A stretch of DNA of 64,000 nt from Salvia splendens. Taxonomy: Eukaryota; Streptophyta; Magnoliopsida; Lamiales; Lamiaceae. The notes under the pieces were generated by a model, which worked only from the letters and a program-made list of their open reading frames with translations, had not been told where the DNA came from and searched no databases. Below are positions 36,838 to 48,530 of this stretch, piece after piece (the first letter of the stretch is position 1; the number at the start of each line of letters is the position of its first letter). The stretch lies in assembly GCF_004379255.2 (NCBI RefSeq), contig NC_056051.1, forward strand, positions 24,855,267 through 24,919,266, written 5' to 3'. The position numbers were made by a program, and so were the translations under genes.

Positions 36838-38898
36838 GGGTTCATTTGGTACACGTAATTAGAATCGAACTGGAATTGGATATCTACGTAATTGATATGA
36901 AAGAACATCGGGTATTGTGAGTGTGTAATGTTTATGTGTGCATCGGGTAATGTTAATTGTCTATTTTTTTATATGAAACTCAAAATAAGGAATTGAGAAA
37001 GAATTTGAATCGTAATTCAATTTCAGATTCAAATATTTTGTAGTCCCAAACATCTGATTTGGGAGAAAAAATTCCTAGTTAAGAAATACCAAGAAGGCAA
37101 TCTTATTTGGTATGTCACACTGATAAGATTTTGACATATGAAAATATTTATTCTCTCAATTCCAACTAGATAAATAAATTATGGAAACACTCTTGATATA
37201 ACCTCACACTATTAATTATATAGAAAGTTTATGCATGTTCCATATATAATACATGCACTACATAGTTACACATAAAATAAGTATTCCATTATCGTTTCAT
37301 ACATGCATTCATGTAATACAATTAAGGTGCAATAATAAAATAAATCAAGATAATATTTTAAATCTTTCCTTTTGTTAATTTAATTTATAGTATTCATATA
37401 GTTCTTAATTTATTTTATTCGTTACACATTAATTATATGAATATTAATATATTATGTTAAACTATAGAAATATAATAATAATAATAAGATAATCTAAAAA
37501 AGAGTAGTATTTTATTATATTAATCATTTGTAATATACCATGAAAATTTCATAAACAAAATACGACATATGATTATTGTATGACATAGCAATTAAATTTG
37601 AAATTATGAAAAAATAAATTACTATAATATAAGTTATCGTGATCCCCAATCAAAAAACATAAATAAAATAAAACAAGTAATAATTTTAATTAAGATGGAA
37701 CATCTTTTTTGGTCCACGAACTTTGCCAAAGTATCATTTTAGGTCTGTGAACTTTGAAAATATCATTTGAGGTCCACCAACTATAGATTAATATCATTTG
37801 AAGTACTTTTTACTATTTCCAAGTTTTTTTGGACAAAAATACCCTCAATACCTTAAAGTGTATATATTTTTAATAAATTTATCATATACTCATATTTTTT
37901 TTATAAATATCTTTACAATATATTTTTGACTAATTTTCTTAATATAATTTGACCTTAAATATTATCACTTAATTTTGTGACATGCAAGTAAAATTGCTTC
38001 TTCAATTTTTTATATTATTTTTTTTAAAATTGAATAAAGAACTTTTCTTTAATAATAAAAAATTGAATAAAGATCTTTTCTTGCATGTCACAAAATTAAA
38101 TGATAATATTGAAGGTCAAATTATATTTAGAAAATTTGTCAAAATATATTGTAAAGATATTTATAAAAAATATGAGTATATGATAAATTTATTACAAATA
38201 TACACCCTTTAAGGTATTGAAGGTATTTTCGTCCAAAAAAACTTGGAAATAGTAAAAAGTACTTCAAATGATATTAACTCATAGTTGGTGGACCTTAGAT
38301 GATATTTTCAAAGTTCACGGACCTAAAATGATACTTTAGTAAAGTTCGTGGACCAAAAATGATGTTCCCTCTTTAATTAAAAGGTATAAAAAAACTTTCT
38401 TCCAAACAACAATAAAATATATATTATGTGTATAAACTCTCCTCCAAACAATAATATATATTTTATGTTTGTAAAATATACAGCTCTAAATAGTTTTAAT
38501 AGTATTACTTGCACATTGAATATTAGCAATAGTTCCAATAAAATAAAATAATACAAGTAACAGTACTGACATTAATTTAATTTTGATTAGTGTACATTAA
38601 TTCTATGAACACTATATGAATCAATTTTATCATTGCATGTATGAAACGATAATTGAATACTTATTTTATGTGTAAATATGTAGTGCGTGTATTATATATG
38701 GAATATGCAGAAACTTTCTACATTGGTATTTTATGTGTAAATATGTAGTGCGTGTCAAAAATTTATTAGTGTGTCATACCAAATAGGATTGCCACATTGG
38801 TATTTCTTGACTAGGGAATTTTTTCTCCTGATTTGGAATCAGAGACTCTAATACCAATGCGATTGTCTCAATTTCATGATACTGAACGGAACGGAACC
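36838..38898. mobile_element. Large inverted-repeat element, about 2.06 kb, non-autonomous
   Basis: The left arm (about 36838-37330) and right arm (about 38636-38898) are diverged inverted copies. Shared blocks include GAAAGTTT(A/C)TGCAT, CCATATATAATACA, ACACATAAAATAAGTATTC and CGTTTCATACATGCA. The ends read GGGTTCATTTGGTAC (left) and, inverted, GGTTCCGTTCCGTTCAGTA (right), with TATAT on both flanks. It has no coding capacity. A second foldback element lies in its centre. The class is uncertain. Confidence 0.65.
37694..38371. mobile_element. Mutator-like foldback MITE, 678 bp
   Basis: Long terminal inverted repeats begin GATGGAACATCTTTTTTGGT at the left and, inverted, GAGGGAACATCATTTTTGGT at the right. 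The arms extend nearly to the centre, including GGTCCACCAACTAT, AAGTACTTTTTACTATTTCC and an inner pair around TTTTGTGACATGCAAG. A 9 bp duplication TTTAATTAA flanks it (37685-37693 and 38372-38380), as expected for Mutator-like elements. A short open frame in the loop (37982-38212) is not a gene. Confidence 0.88.
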
Positions 38899-39500
38899 TA
38901 TATATATAGATGTTTTAAGGAATTGAAAATAGATTTAGATTATAGAATAAATTCGTAATTGATTGTCACATGAATAAAGTATAACTTTGTACTACTCCGT
39001 ATCTAGTAATTTTAGTAAAGCTTTTGCTGGTACATTTTTAAGTAGTGGATCCATATATTGGGCCGAAACATCATATCTATATTCTTGAAGAAGGCCTTGA
39101 CGCCAAGCCCAACAAACCCCAAAATCAACTAAAAAGCCCATCAAATATGACAAGTCTTCTCCATTTCCACACCTTGCAATTTGCAAAGCCCAAATACATC
39201 TAAAATGCCCAATCTATATCTAAAATGACAACTCTAATCTTCTAATTAACAACGAATCAGTCTCATACAACTCAACCACACTCATCGATTACCCCTAAAC
39301 ACAACACGAAATGCACACAACCGAGCAGTAGATTCTACTTTTAACAACTATCATTTCCATCATAACATCAAAAACCAAATAGTTCAACAAAACTCAAAAC
39401 ATACAAGAATATCAAATCAAGAAATAGTCCACACTACAACAAACATATAAACTCGAATTTTATATATAAAAAAAAAACTAAATCCAAGAATAGTCCAAAA
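38899..39500. other. Region downstream of the HIPP exon
   Basis: AT-rich DNA that should contain the HIPP 3' untranslated region. A 64-codon open frame at 38992-39186 (minus) shows no family resemblance. Confidence 0.5.
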
Positions 39501-40312
39501 CTACATAACCCTACAGCCCCCTTCATTCCCATCACCAAACACACGATCACCACCACCACCACCACCATAATCGCCGCCGCCATACGCCTCCTGCCCATAG
39601 TTATAGTAATAACCGGTGCTTGGAGGCACAAACAAGCTCTGATTATACAACATCTGTTGCTGCTGGTGCTGGTGTTGGTGCTGGAAACCCCCATACCGGC
39701 CTTGCAAGTTCACAAACCCCGAGGCCGGTACATGATAAGGATACTCCCCTCCAGGCGCGGCCGAGTAATTAAAATTACTCGGCCGCTGAGCCCCATACAT
39801 CCCATTATTCCCACTTCCGTTTCCATGAAAACCCGCAAAATTCATCATCGTGCTTAACTCATTCCCAGACATGTTCGCGCTCGTGTTTGTGCTCGTGTTA
39901 GGAGTCTGATTCCCCTTCTTACCATTAGCACTACCACCGGCAACGACGTTGTTCATTTTCTTAGCACTGGAATTGGCGGCATTGCTGCGCTTGGCTGCGG
40001 CGGCGTCGGCCTGCTGCTTGAGGAGGGAGAGGTGGTTGATCTTGTCTCTGATCAGCTGCATCTCGTCTTCTTCCTGCTGCTGTTGATCATCGTTGTTGCT
40101 GTGTTTGTTTTTGGGGACGTGCGGTTTCTTGGATTTGGGGGTGTTGTTGTCTTCTTTGGGTTTGATCTGTTTCTGGTTTCGGTTGGATTTTGGGGAGCAG
40201 AGCTCGGCGTGTTTGCCGGCTTTCACCAGTTTCATCACCAGAGTTGCCGAATCGACGTTTCCGGAGACAGTAACCTTCTGTTGCTCTGCATCTATCTTTA
40301 CTTGATACACAC
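39501..40312 (-). CDS. Heavy-metal-associated isoprenylated plant protein (HIPP), second exon only
   Basis: The exon encodes 269 complete codons. It begins with the end of a heavy-metal-associated (HMA) domain: VYQVKIDAEQQKVTVSG, then DSATLVMKLVKAGKHAEL. A Lys-rich linker, a Gln/Asn/Gly-rich low-complexity region and a C-terminal CRVM follow, the last a CaaX-type isoprenylation motif. HIPPs bind metals or partner proteins at membranes. A good acceptor (ATTTCAG|GT) at 40313-40314 splits a glycine codon exactly where relatives have their intron. The first exon should carry the metal-binding CxxC (family form HCDGC) and the start codon. I could not find it on this strand up to 43.5 kb. The gene is either broken or has an unusually long first intron. 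The upstream open part of the frame (to 40418) is intron, not protein. Confidence 0.85.
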
Positions 40313-41179
40313 CTGAAATGGGATAAAATGTTTCGTGTCTAAATTTATTAACATAATGCGCGCGTACATGTGTACAAATTAAAGACGTAACTGCAGTAGT
40401 AGTATTAAACAATGTCATTTAAGTAATCGAATGTTTGCCCATATAGAACTTAGTTTTGCCAAAATATTTGATTGTGAGTGTTGTGCTCTTACCTAAGAAC
40501 AAAGAGTAAAAGTGGGTCCGGGCCCACATCCGTGCTCGTTGGCAAGAGCACGGATGGGGATGCTCTGAATACTAATTTTGTTATGTCATCACTGTCAATT
40601 TAAATTTTCACTGAACACACGGATACACTACATAGAACTTAGTTTTGCCAAAATATTTGATTGTGAAAAATTGACTATACACGAAAATTTATGTATTTTT
40701 CACCACACATAAAATTGATAGGAAATATTTGAAATAATTATATTTAGTGACAATTGACCTTTTTAAAAAGTTAAATAAGAGTATATTTTATTACTCCATA
40801 ATATATTACTATCACTCAAAGTAAAGTTGTCAAAAGTGATACATGATCCAATTTCGATGTGAGGCTATTAGTCCATGTAAGTAAGTATATTTTGGGCCGG
40901 ATCTAGTCAGTGGAATTGCGGCCCAAAAGAATTGAGGACCAGCCCAACCCCTTTGAACTGAGATTGAATGAGAATGTCAATAGCATATGGAGTAGATAGG
41001 TATATTTTAAAAAAAGAATGCAAATGAAAGCATAAGGAAATCCAGATATTACAAAATTTATTCTTTACAACCCCCAAGTTTTTGGTAATTTCCACCACTA
41101 TAATTTATCTTGATCTTTGCATAGAGAAGTTTCATGGTGATTCTGTGAATTACTACACCAGAGATCAAATCAACTAGCC
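40313..41179. other. Region upstream of the HIPP exon with a direct repeat
   Basis: This should be HIPP intron 1 or its promoter, but no HMA exon is visible. A near-exact 35 bp direct repeat (ATAGAACTTAGTTTTGCCAA...) lies at 40443-40477 and 40632-40666. Between the copies is a GC-richer stretch with an inverted GAGCACGGATG motif, perhaps a decayed MITE. Confidence 0.6.
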
Positions 41180-42110
41180 AAGCTTAGCTCCATCTTCCGG
41201 GATGTAGCTGCTCATATTCTGCTCAGATTCTCACCATTACATTAGGGAGAAAATCCTTCGATGGAAGGTTGCGAGATGAAGAAAGAGATCGGATGTTTCC
41301 TTTCAAGAACCACTCCTTTAATTACCACCCCCAACTTTCGAGCCATCTAATGGTTTACGAAGCAGCTTCCACATCCGATCAGAGCCATTTACATCGCCTT
41401 CAGCATTCAACAGCTCGGACCGTGGAGCACTTGATCCGTCCCACATTTCACGAGCTTCACCACCGGGCTGCGCATTTATCACTGTTCCATCATATCTCTT
41501 GATCAAACAAGGGTTCTCTAAATCAACTCTGTGGTATCCGGGAATGTATTGGTAATATGCCGGTGAGTATGTGTTGCCAAGGTAAATAGCTATTACGGCT
41601 TCGCCATCCAGAAACAAGCCATGGCCAGCATCCTAGTGTTGAATTTGAGATGGCTTGAAACCTCGCAATGCTTGATCATCTTGTCTCTGGCACAGCCATG
41701 CCTGAGTACCGCAATCATCAAATTTGGGAGGTTTACATGACAAAATAATTCGAGACCAAAACACTAAAATGCAAATGGATATGAATGACACCAACGCTAC
41801 TTGACGATCGTTAAGAATTTTAATCACAGGGATTATGATCCACCACCGGTGTGGTCTTGCAAACAGCAAGACTTAGGCCACTACGCCGAGGGGCAGTTTT
41901 GCTTCTGATGACAAGTTAGTAGCGTTCACCATCTTTGGATCAGGACGAAGAATGTCATCCATATACGTTCAGAAAGTACTTATTTTTTCGTGACTATTTT
42001 CTTGAATTTGCCTTTGTTGCTCTTCAAGAGTGGCTTTACTTGCCATCTCAATGATCTCATCCGCATCGGCTTCTTCTGCACGCATTCGACCGGTTATAGC
42101 TGACAATAAA
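41180..42110 (-). pseudogene. Decayed SET-domain gene (SETD9-like)
   Basis: Read on the minus strand, pieces appear in order: ADADEIIEMASKATLEEQQR (about 42090-42030), MDDILRPDPKMVNATNLSSE, then PPKFDDCGTQAWLCQRQDD and ALRGFKPSQIQH. An in-frame TAG (41635-41633) follows, then [53 protein letters not shown] and [19 protein letters not shown]. The last blocks resemble plant SETD9-like SET-domain proteins as I remember them; no alignment was run. Further frame breaks and a truncated C-terminal end (about 41180-41310) suggest loss of function. Retained intron-like DNA between pieces argues against a processed copy. A possible upstream exon lies at about 42625-42690. Confidence 0.55.
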
Positions 42111-43622
42111 CCACATTAATCAGCTAAATAAAATCCACAATATTGATAACAAAAAGTCACAAATTTAAATAACTCAGAACCCAACTCTAAATTAACAATT
42201 TTAACATAAAAAAAATAAAAACTCAGAACATTGATTCAGTTAGCTCACTCACTGATTAAAGCTTATTGGCATAAAATTTGCACTTAAAAATGATATCTCA
42301 ACATGATAAAAAGTTTTGTTCATATCGGCCTCAAATTGCAGGTGCCTTCTTTCCTTAGCAAACGTAGGACTTTTCGCAAGCACCTTGACTGCTTAAAGGA
42401 AAATTTTTATTATGCAGTAAATCAACATAATTTAGTGCTCAAGAACGGCATAGATGTTGGTATTCAGTCTAAATCAACCAAAATAAGTGATTGTTTTTGC
42501 AAATTGCAATTATAACGGGACATCAGCTCAATGGGATGCTAATGCGAAGAAATTTCATCAACTACAGTAATGCCGATTTACAGTAATGGATATTGATGAT
42601 CGTATAGAAACAGGAGTATATGAAATTACCTCTTCAAACTTCCGAAACGAAATGCCTTTACTGCAGATTTGTTGAAGAAATTTGCAGAAATCTTTGTTAG
42701 TTCAGCTCAATTAAATCAGAAATTTGATGTTTGGGAAATTAAGAGTTAGAAAGTCAAAATTAGGGCATAATCAGCGACAAATTAATACTATTATTCTCAT
42801 TAAAATACTGTACTGCTAATCTTAATTACAATGACAAATCCTTTTATTAAATTATTTTTTTGTTTCTTTTGGACTTGTTCACTTTTTCTACTCTGCAACT
42901 AGAACATTTTATTATTTTATATCATGTTTTTTGCTACTTTGCAACTAAAATATTTAAATATATATTTCCTTTTATGTCGACGAAATTTATAACACGTTTG
43001 ACAAATTATGATTATAAGAAATTAATTGATCAATATTGATGGATATAATCCAGATAATATATAGTACTATTACTGAGACCTCATGATTAAAAAAGTGTTT
43101 TTGTATAAACATGGAAAATGCATTTGTAATATATTGGTATACATAAAATAAGTCATGTCCTAAAAATAAAAAATAATAATATTGAGCACTCTTTATCGTT
43201 CTATATTTTAGAAGTTTGAAATCTAAATAAAATACGAGATTTTTTTATTGCAAAAGTAGTGTGAATAATTGTACTAGTTCAATAAAAGTATTTAACATCT
43301 TACTAATTCAAAATTGTACTAATGCAATATGAATCGCTTTTAAATTATTTCTTTGATTATTTTTCCCAGTTTCCAAACTTTTAATCTCTTTATAATTTAA
43401 CATATATAAATAAAACATCAAAGTGGAAAAATAAGAATAATTCAATATAGCATGTGCCAATATAAATTCTTGGACGGCCGCCTATCCATCCACCTTCATT
43501 CATTGCTCTGATTATATTTTCCAAGAAAATACTTGTTTATTACATCAAACTTTCCTCTTCAATCCCATCACAATCACACGTTTTATCCTATCCTCTTTCT
43601 TCCTATCCAAGATTGCTTCTAC
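42111..43622. other. Intergenic region before the first small-protein paralogue
   Basis: AT-rich DNA. Apart from a possible extra exon of the decayed SET-domain gene (about 42625-42690, minus) I see no feature. Confidence 0.5.
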
Positions 43623-43630
43623 TATATAAA
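43623..43630 (+). promoter_or_regulatory. Likely TATA box of the first small-protein gene
   Basis: TATATAAA lies about 100 bp before the ATG at 43732, a normal plant distance. Confidence 0.6.
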
Positions 43631-43731
43631 CAAGCTCCACCACCACACTAAATTTCATCAATAATTAACTTTATACTATCACAATATATTTCAGTTGGAA
43701 ATATAGCAATCTTGAGAAAAAAAAATCAAGA

Positions 43732-44163
43732 ATGTTAAATCAGATAACTTTAGTTGTATCAACTTTATTTCGGGTTCAAATCTCACCGCCCCCACGTTCT
43801 ATTTGGACCTTTCCAAAAGGGCTTGGAAATGGACGGGGGAGAGCTTCAACTTCGGTTCGTGCAATGGGAAACGATGGTAAGAGGCAGAATCGACGAGACT
43901 ACAGACTCGTGGATGAAAATATGATTGTTTTGAAGATGAGGATTCAAGAAATGGAGATGAAGGAAGGAGAGAATCATTTGGAGAGAGGGAAGGAATGGTA
44001 TGAGAATTATGAAACCGATGTGTATGATTTTGTAGGGATTGTTCAAATGTTAATGATGAATAATAGACCTAGTTTAGTTTTGGGAGTGATTGCTGTTTTG
44101 TTGATTAGTTCATCAACATCTTTGGCTATTGTATTGTCCTATTTACTTAGCATTTTAATGTAA
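43732..44163 (+). CDS. Small plant protein with C-terminal membrane segment (paralogue 1)
   Basis: An intronless frame of 143 residues. Function unknown. The conserved core VDENMIVLKMRIQEMEM (60-76) and the following WYENYETDVYDFVG match the gene at 46114, so the two are paralogues. A hydrophobic C-terminal segment (about 114-141) looks like a single membrane anchor. The N-terminal 55 residues are basic, Ser/Pro-containing and poorly conserved; they might be a targeting sequence, but this is speculative. The start is the first ATG after a good TATA box. The gene is AT-rich, unlike its paralogue. I do not recognise a named domain. Confidence 0.75.
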   Translation: MLNQITLVVSTLFRVQISPPPRSIWTFPKGLGNGRGRASTSVRAMGNDGKRQNRRDYRLVDENMIVLKMRIQEMEMKEGENHLERGKEWYENYETDVYDFVGIVQMLMMNNRPSLVLGVIAVLLISSSTSLAIVLSYLLSILM

Positions 44164-46008
44164 ATTAATATTAGTATGATCTATTCAAACATTCAATTTA
44201 AGTTAGTGAAATGTTCAATTAAAGTTTTGAAACTATTTCGTACAAAATGGTAGATTAAATGGACATTTATTAGCTATTCCATTATTTTAATTTGAATAAA
44301 TATTCATTTTTATCAAGTAGTTATGGGTAGATTCTCCTTTCGCTCTCATGTTCCTAAAATCTATCAACACATACCCCACCTTAATTCAATACTAGTAATA
44401 TTGATTTTTTTATTAGTTCATTGAATGTCAACACAAAGAAACATTGCATGAAACAATTAATTAATAGTGTTCATTTAATTTGGTCCATTTAGTGAATAAT
44501 TGTCAACTTGTTTTACTATACATCTAGTAGCGTTGACATTATGAATAATTTTGTATAGCAAAAAGATACAACTTGTCACCCAAAAATAGTGTAGTATAAT
44601 TATCTACTAACTATTATTTTTAAGAGGACAATTTTTGTCAGCTTATATCTGAATATTATTATAAAAAGGGAATAAAAAGAGGTGAGAAATTTTCAAAGAT
44701 TCAGATAACGAGTCACCATCTCTGTTGTGACATGTAATAAAGCACATATTCCATTTATATTTAATTGCACCGTCTATTTATTTACTAAAATACTTCAGCC
44801 TTTTTTTATAAATTATTTGATTATATAAACATTTATATTAAATGATGTATGATTTGGTAGCAGTTGGAAGCTAGAATCTAGATGCAGGCAAGATCCAAAC
44901 AATTAAACAATTTGCCGACCAAAATAAATTTAGTCAAATAGTATTAAAATTCAATACCCAAACCGTCTCGAACTTCCACAAAACTGAATTACATGCAAAG
45001 AACAAATTAATTAACAAAATTAGATAAACCGTACGGAAAATTATACTAATAATCTAATATAGACTAGCTAGAATTATCAAGCACAATAACATAAGCTGGG
45101 ATCATGTATTAATAAAGTAATATTGATTCTCTATTCATTATAAATTTGACGTTCATACAATACACTTTCTAGTGTTTTAAAAATATGATAGCAATTACTA
45201 ATATTTACATGAATATATAACAATATATTTTTTTAAAGTCAAATGAAAAGTAGGAGTGTTAATAATTGGATTAATCTTACGTACCCATCATCAACCTCTT
45301 TATCTTATTCTATTGATGAATTTATCGTTGAAACTGATATTCAGAATTTACTAAATTAATGTTATTATAAAATAAATTGCTGGAGGTTGAAAAATTAATT
45401 AAGAAAGACAGAGTTCCATAAAGAATGAGAAAATTAAATAAAGAACTTTTCCTTTAAGAATTGGTATGAATAAAAGAAAGAAGAAAATGTTAAACAAATG
45501 ATATTAATGCTAATTTAATGTGTATATATGAATTTAGGTAAATAGGTTCATTAGGAACTTCTATCAATATTTTTTCTGCATCTGCATTAGTATTATGAAC
45601 CTTCGATGATCGATCTAATTAGGAAATTAGATGGATTATAGTGCAGATTCATTGTACCAATTCGGTAAAATAATATTAATATTGTTGATTATAATAATTA
45701 TTTTCTCAATGTTTTTTTAAGTGGAAAATAATGACTATGTCAAGCAACAATTTGACTTTTATTCCTCAAAATCAATAAAACTAACTAACAAATGATAAAT
45801 TATTACTCAGATTGCTAGATTCTTTCCGGCATTTCACGTAAAAGCGCAGAATCAATCTTTGCAAAAACGCGTTTTGTTTCTGCCAGAGTCGGCTCGTTGT
45901 CAGAAACAGCAACACACGTTTTCACTTAAGATATTCATTTATATTATTATAATTCTTGTCACATGCCCATCAAACGACTATTTCCTTAATCATTATGCAA
46001 ACTCAAAC
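44164..46008. other. Spacer between the two paralogues
   Basis: AT-rich DNA without recognisable coding or mobile features. The last 200 bases form the promoter of the second paralogue. Confidence 0.55.
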
Positions 46009-46016
46009 TATAAATA
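46009..46016 (+). promoter_or_regulatory. Likely TATA box of the second small-protein gene
   Basis: TATAAATA lies about 100 bp before the ATG at 46114. It is followed by two copies of CCCACACTTTGCACAAAT spaced 22 bp apart in the leader (about 46019-46058). Confidence 0.65.
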
Positions 46017-46113
46017 CACCCACACTTTGCACAAATTATACCCACACTTTGCACAAATCATTCAATCAATCAATAAATTCCATCAAAATCAAATTCCACG
46101 CTACAATTTAAAC

Positions 46114-46542
46114 ATGTCGTCAACTTCATTCCTCCAAACATTCGATCTGTTCTCCAAGACCATATCGAGCTTGAACCTCAGTTCAAACTCGATTAAAAGG
46201 CCTAGAGGACTAATGGTCCGTGCGACGAGGAGGGAAGCCCGGGGCCACGGGAGAGGGGTGGACGAGAACATGATCGTGTTGCGGAAAAGGATCCACGAGA
46301 TGAAGATGAACGAGGCCGATTGCGAGCTGCCGAGGGAATGGATGGAGTGGGAGAGGCGGGTGTACGTGGGGTATGATGCGATCGTCTGCGACGTGGTGGG
46401 CCGACTGCAGGCTTGGTTGATGGACACGAGGCCCGGTATTGCGCTTGGGGTGCTTGTATTTCTCGCTTTGAGTGTGCCAACTTCTGTGGCTGTGGTGATG
46501 TACAATTTGGTGGCTGTTTTGTGCGGGATTCGTTTGGGTTAA
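46114..46542 (+). CDS. Small plant protein with C-terminal membrane segment (paralogue 2)
   Basis: An intronless frame of 142 residues starting MSSTSFLQTF. An upstream extension of the frame to 45859 lies before the TATA box and is not used. The conserved core is VDENMIVLRKRIHEMKM (49-65), then REWMEWERRVY and DTRPGIALGVLVFLALSVP. The last leads into a hydrophobic segment (about 107-137), likely a single membrane anchor. It shares this layout with the gene at 43732. Function unknown. I recall similar proteins across eudicots but cannot name a characterised one. The coding part is notably GC-rich while its paralogue is AT-rich. Confidence 0.8.
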   Translation: MSSTSFLQTFDLFSKTISSLNLSSNSIKRPRGLMVRATRREARGHGRGVDENMIVLRKRIHEMKMNEADCELPREWMEWERRVYVGYDAIVCDVVGRLQAWLMDTRPGIALGVLVFLALSVPTSVAVVMYNLVAVLCGIRLG

Positions 46543-46672
46543 ATTTAGTCACAATTTTGTGACAATTCTTGAATTTTTATTTTATTTTATGACCAATCAT
46601 TGTATAGATGTGCAAAACCATTATCTTTATTCTAAAATTAAATGAATAAAATATATTCTTTATTTGATACTA

Positions 46673-46890
46673 CTCCCCCATTTCATGTTAATAAAGTCAT
46701 TTCTCTATTTCGTGAAGTTCCAAGTTAATTGAGTCATTTCTATTTTTGACAAAAAGTAATTCTCACTTTTACTTTATTCTCTCTTCATCTCTCTAACTTT
46801 ATTCTCTCTTACTTTTTCACCATTCATTTAACACGTTATTCTTAAACTCCGTACCGAAAAAATGTCTCTATTAACAAGGAACGGAGGGAG
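46673..46890. mobile_element. Stowaway-like MITE, 218 bp
   Basis: It begins CTCCCCCATTTCATGTTAAT and ends, inverted, CTCCCTCCGTTCCTTGTTAA, the classic Stowaway terminal motif. TA lies on both sides (46671-46672 and 46891-46892). No coding capacity. It starts about 130 bp past the stop codon of the second paralogue, so it may lie in or near its 3' end. Confidence 0.88.
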
Positions 46891-46892
46891 TA

Positions 46893-48525
46893 TGTTTCTT
46901 GTCTAAGCCGAACTATGAGTAAAGATGCATGGAGAGTGTGAATGGGCTTGAGATATGTACAATAAATAATTTGATGTTGAGATGCTTAGTTATGAAGGAA
47001 TAATTATTATTGTGAAATTTAATTATTTGAGGTTTTGATTGCAAGGGAAAGCTTGAAAGCAAGGCTATGTTATGTCTAAGGACATTGCAAGTTTACAAAG
47101 AATACCAAATCATGTGGACAAGCAACATATGAAATAAATTACTTAATATTAATATATCAAGGATCGGTCATAATTGAAAAGATTTTAAACTTGAAAATTG
47201 AGTGTTTTAGTTTCTAAAAAAAAGAAAATATAGGTAAAAGAGTTGTCAAATAGATTGGATCAGCTCAATCTGCCAAACCACCTTGAGCTGGACAATTTTA
47301 GACCCAGGCCCATGGATGAGTAGGCTGGGCTTAGGAGTGATTTATTTTATACATTTGGAATTATTGTAGCCCACACTAAGTTGGGTTGAAAATGACCCTG
47401 TTAGAATCTAATGGGCTGATTTGGGCTGATTTGGGCTGGATAGCATTTCAGGCCTTCAAACAATAAATCAATACATAATGTGCTTGAACTGAGCCCAAAT
47501 CATATGGCCTCTTTCATCTTTATTTAATTTTATATGTTGTCTTATAATTAAGCTTAAAACACAAATATTATTTAAAAAATACTACAGTAAAAATAGCATT
47601 ACCTAATAAAAATTCCTGTATAAAAAACTTCAAATTGATACACATTTAAATTTCTTTGATCAGAGTCACCACTTATTGGGGAGCTAGGGGGGTTATAGAT
47701 AAAGTACTCAATGATGTAGTATTAAAAAATAAAAAATAATAATAATAATAAATTGCTCTATAAAGTTGCTAAACAATCTAGGTTGAAAAATGAATTGTTT
47801 GGACTTCAAAATTGACGTTTGCTATTGAAAGTCCAAGTTATGAAAGATTAGAACAAAAGCAGTTGGAATTAGATTTGGCACACGTGGGTTTCGCCTCATT
47901 AGCATCTTGGTCAAACTGCACTAGTCAAATTGGCCATCTTTTTCATGTTCATTTTCATACTAATAAAAATTTATAGAAGAATATAAATAATTAAATATTT
48001 CATACATTGCAATAAAATGTTTGCCTCTATTTTTGGTAAATTGACCTCACATGTGATGTGAGGAGGGAGTATTCAGATTTTTGGAGTAGATTTTTGTCAA
48101 ACTCCTAAGCAATGGGCTGATTTTTGAAAAAAAAAATCAACTGAAATAATGGGTTGATTTCTAAAATTTGAGGTACAATAAAAAAACAATGATCCTATCC
48201 TTTTCTTGGTAAATCACACGCATTTATACGCGAATGTCGGTGATATGAGGCGAAATATTCCTCTATCGATCAAATAATTAAAAATACGTCGTATAAACTT
48301 TATAATTAAATTACAGAATATATGTAGAGTGTATTTTTTTGGGACCCCTTTTAACAAACACCCCACAAATTGCATAAGTTAGAATTAATACGAGCCATAA
48401 AACCAAGTTAGAATAAGGAAACACAAGTGGCACATCAAAGTATCAAATCATGTTTTTTAGTTGCTTATTGGATGGTTCTCATTCAACTCCAAAATTCGGA
48501 TGTCAATCCACTTATTAGTATATTG
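46893..48525. other. Intergenic region before the copia element
   Basis: AT-rich DNA with no gene or clear element. Small (AAT)n runs occur near 47738-47752. Confidence 0.55.
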
Positions 48526-48530
48526 AATAT

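Noticed and set aside
37982..38212. Open frame of 76 codons
   Set aside because: It is in the loop of the foldback MITE and is composed of Lys/Phe/Asn from AT-rich DNA.
38992..39186. Minus-strand frame of 64 codons downstream of HIPP
   Set aside because: No recognisable domain; it probably overlaps the HIPP 3' untranslated region.
45859..46113. N-terminal extension of the second small-protein frame
   Set aside because: It begins upstream of the TATA box at 46009, is not shared with the paralogue and is AT-rich. The ATG at 46114 is the better start.
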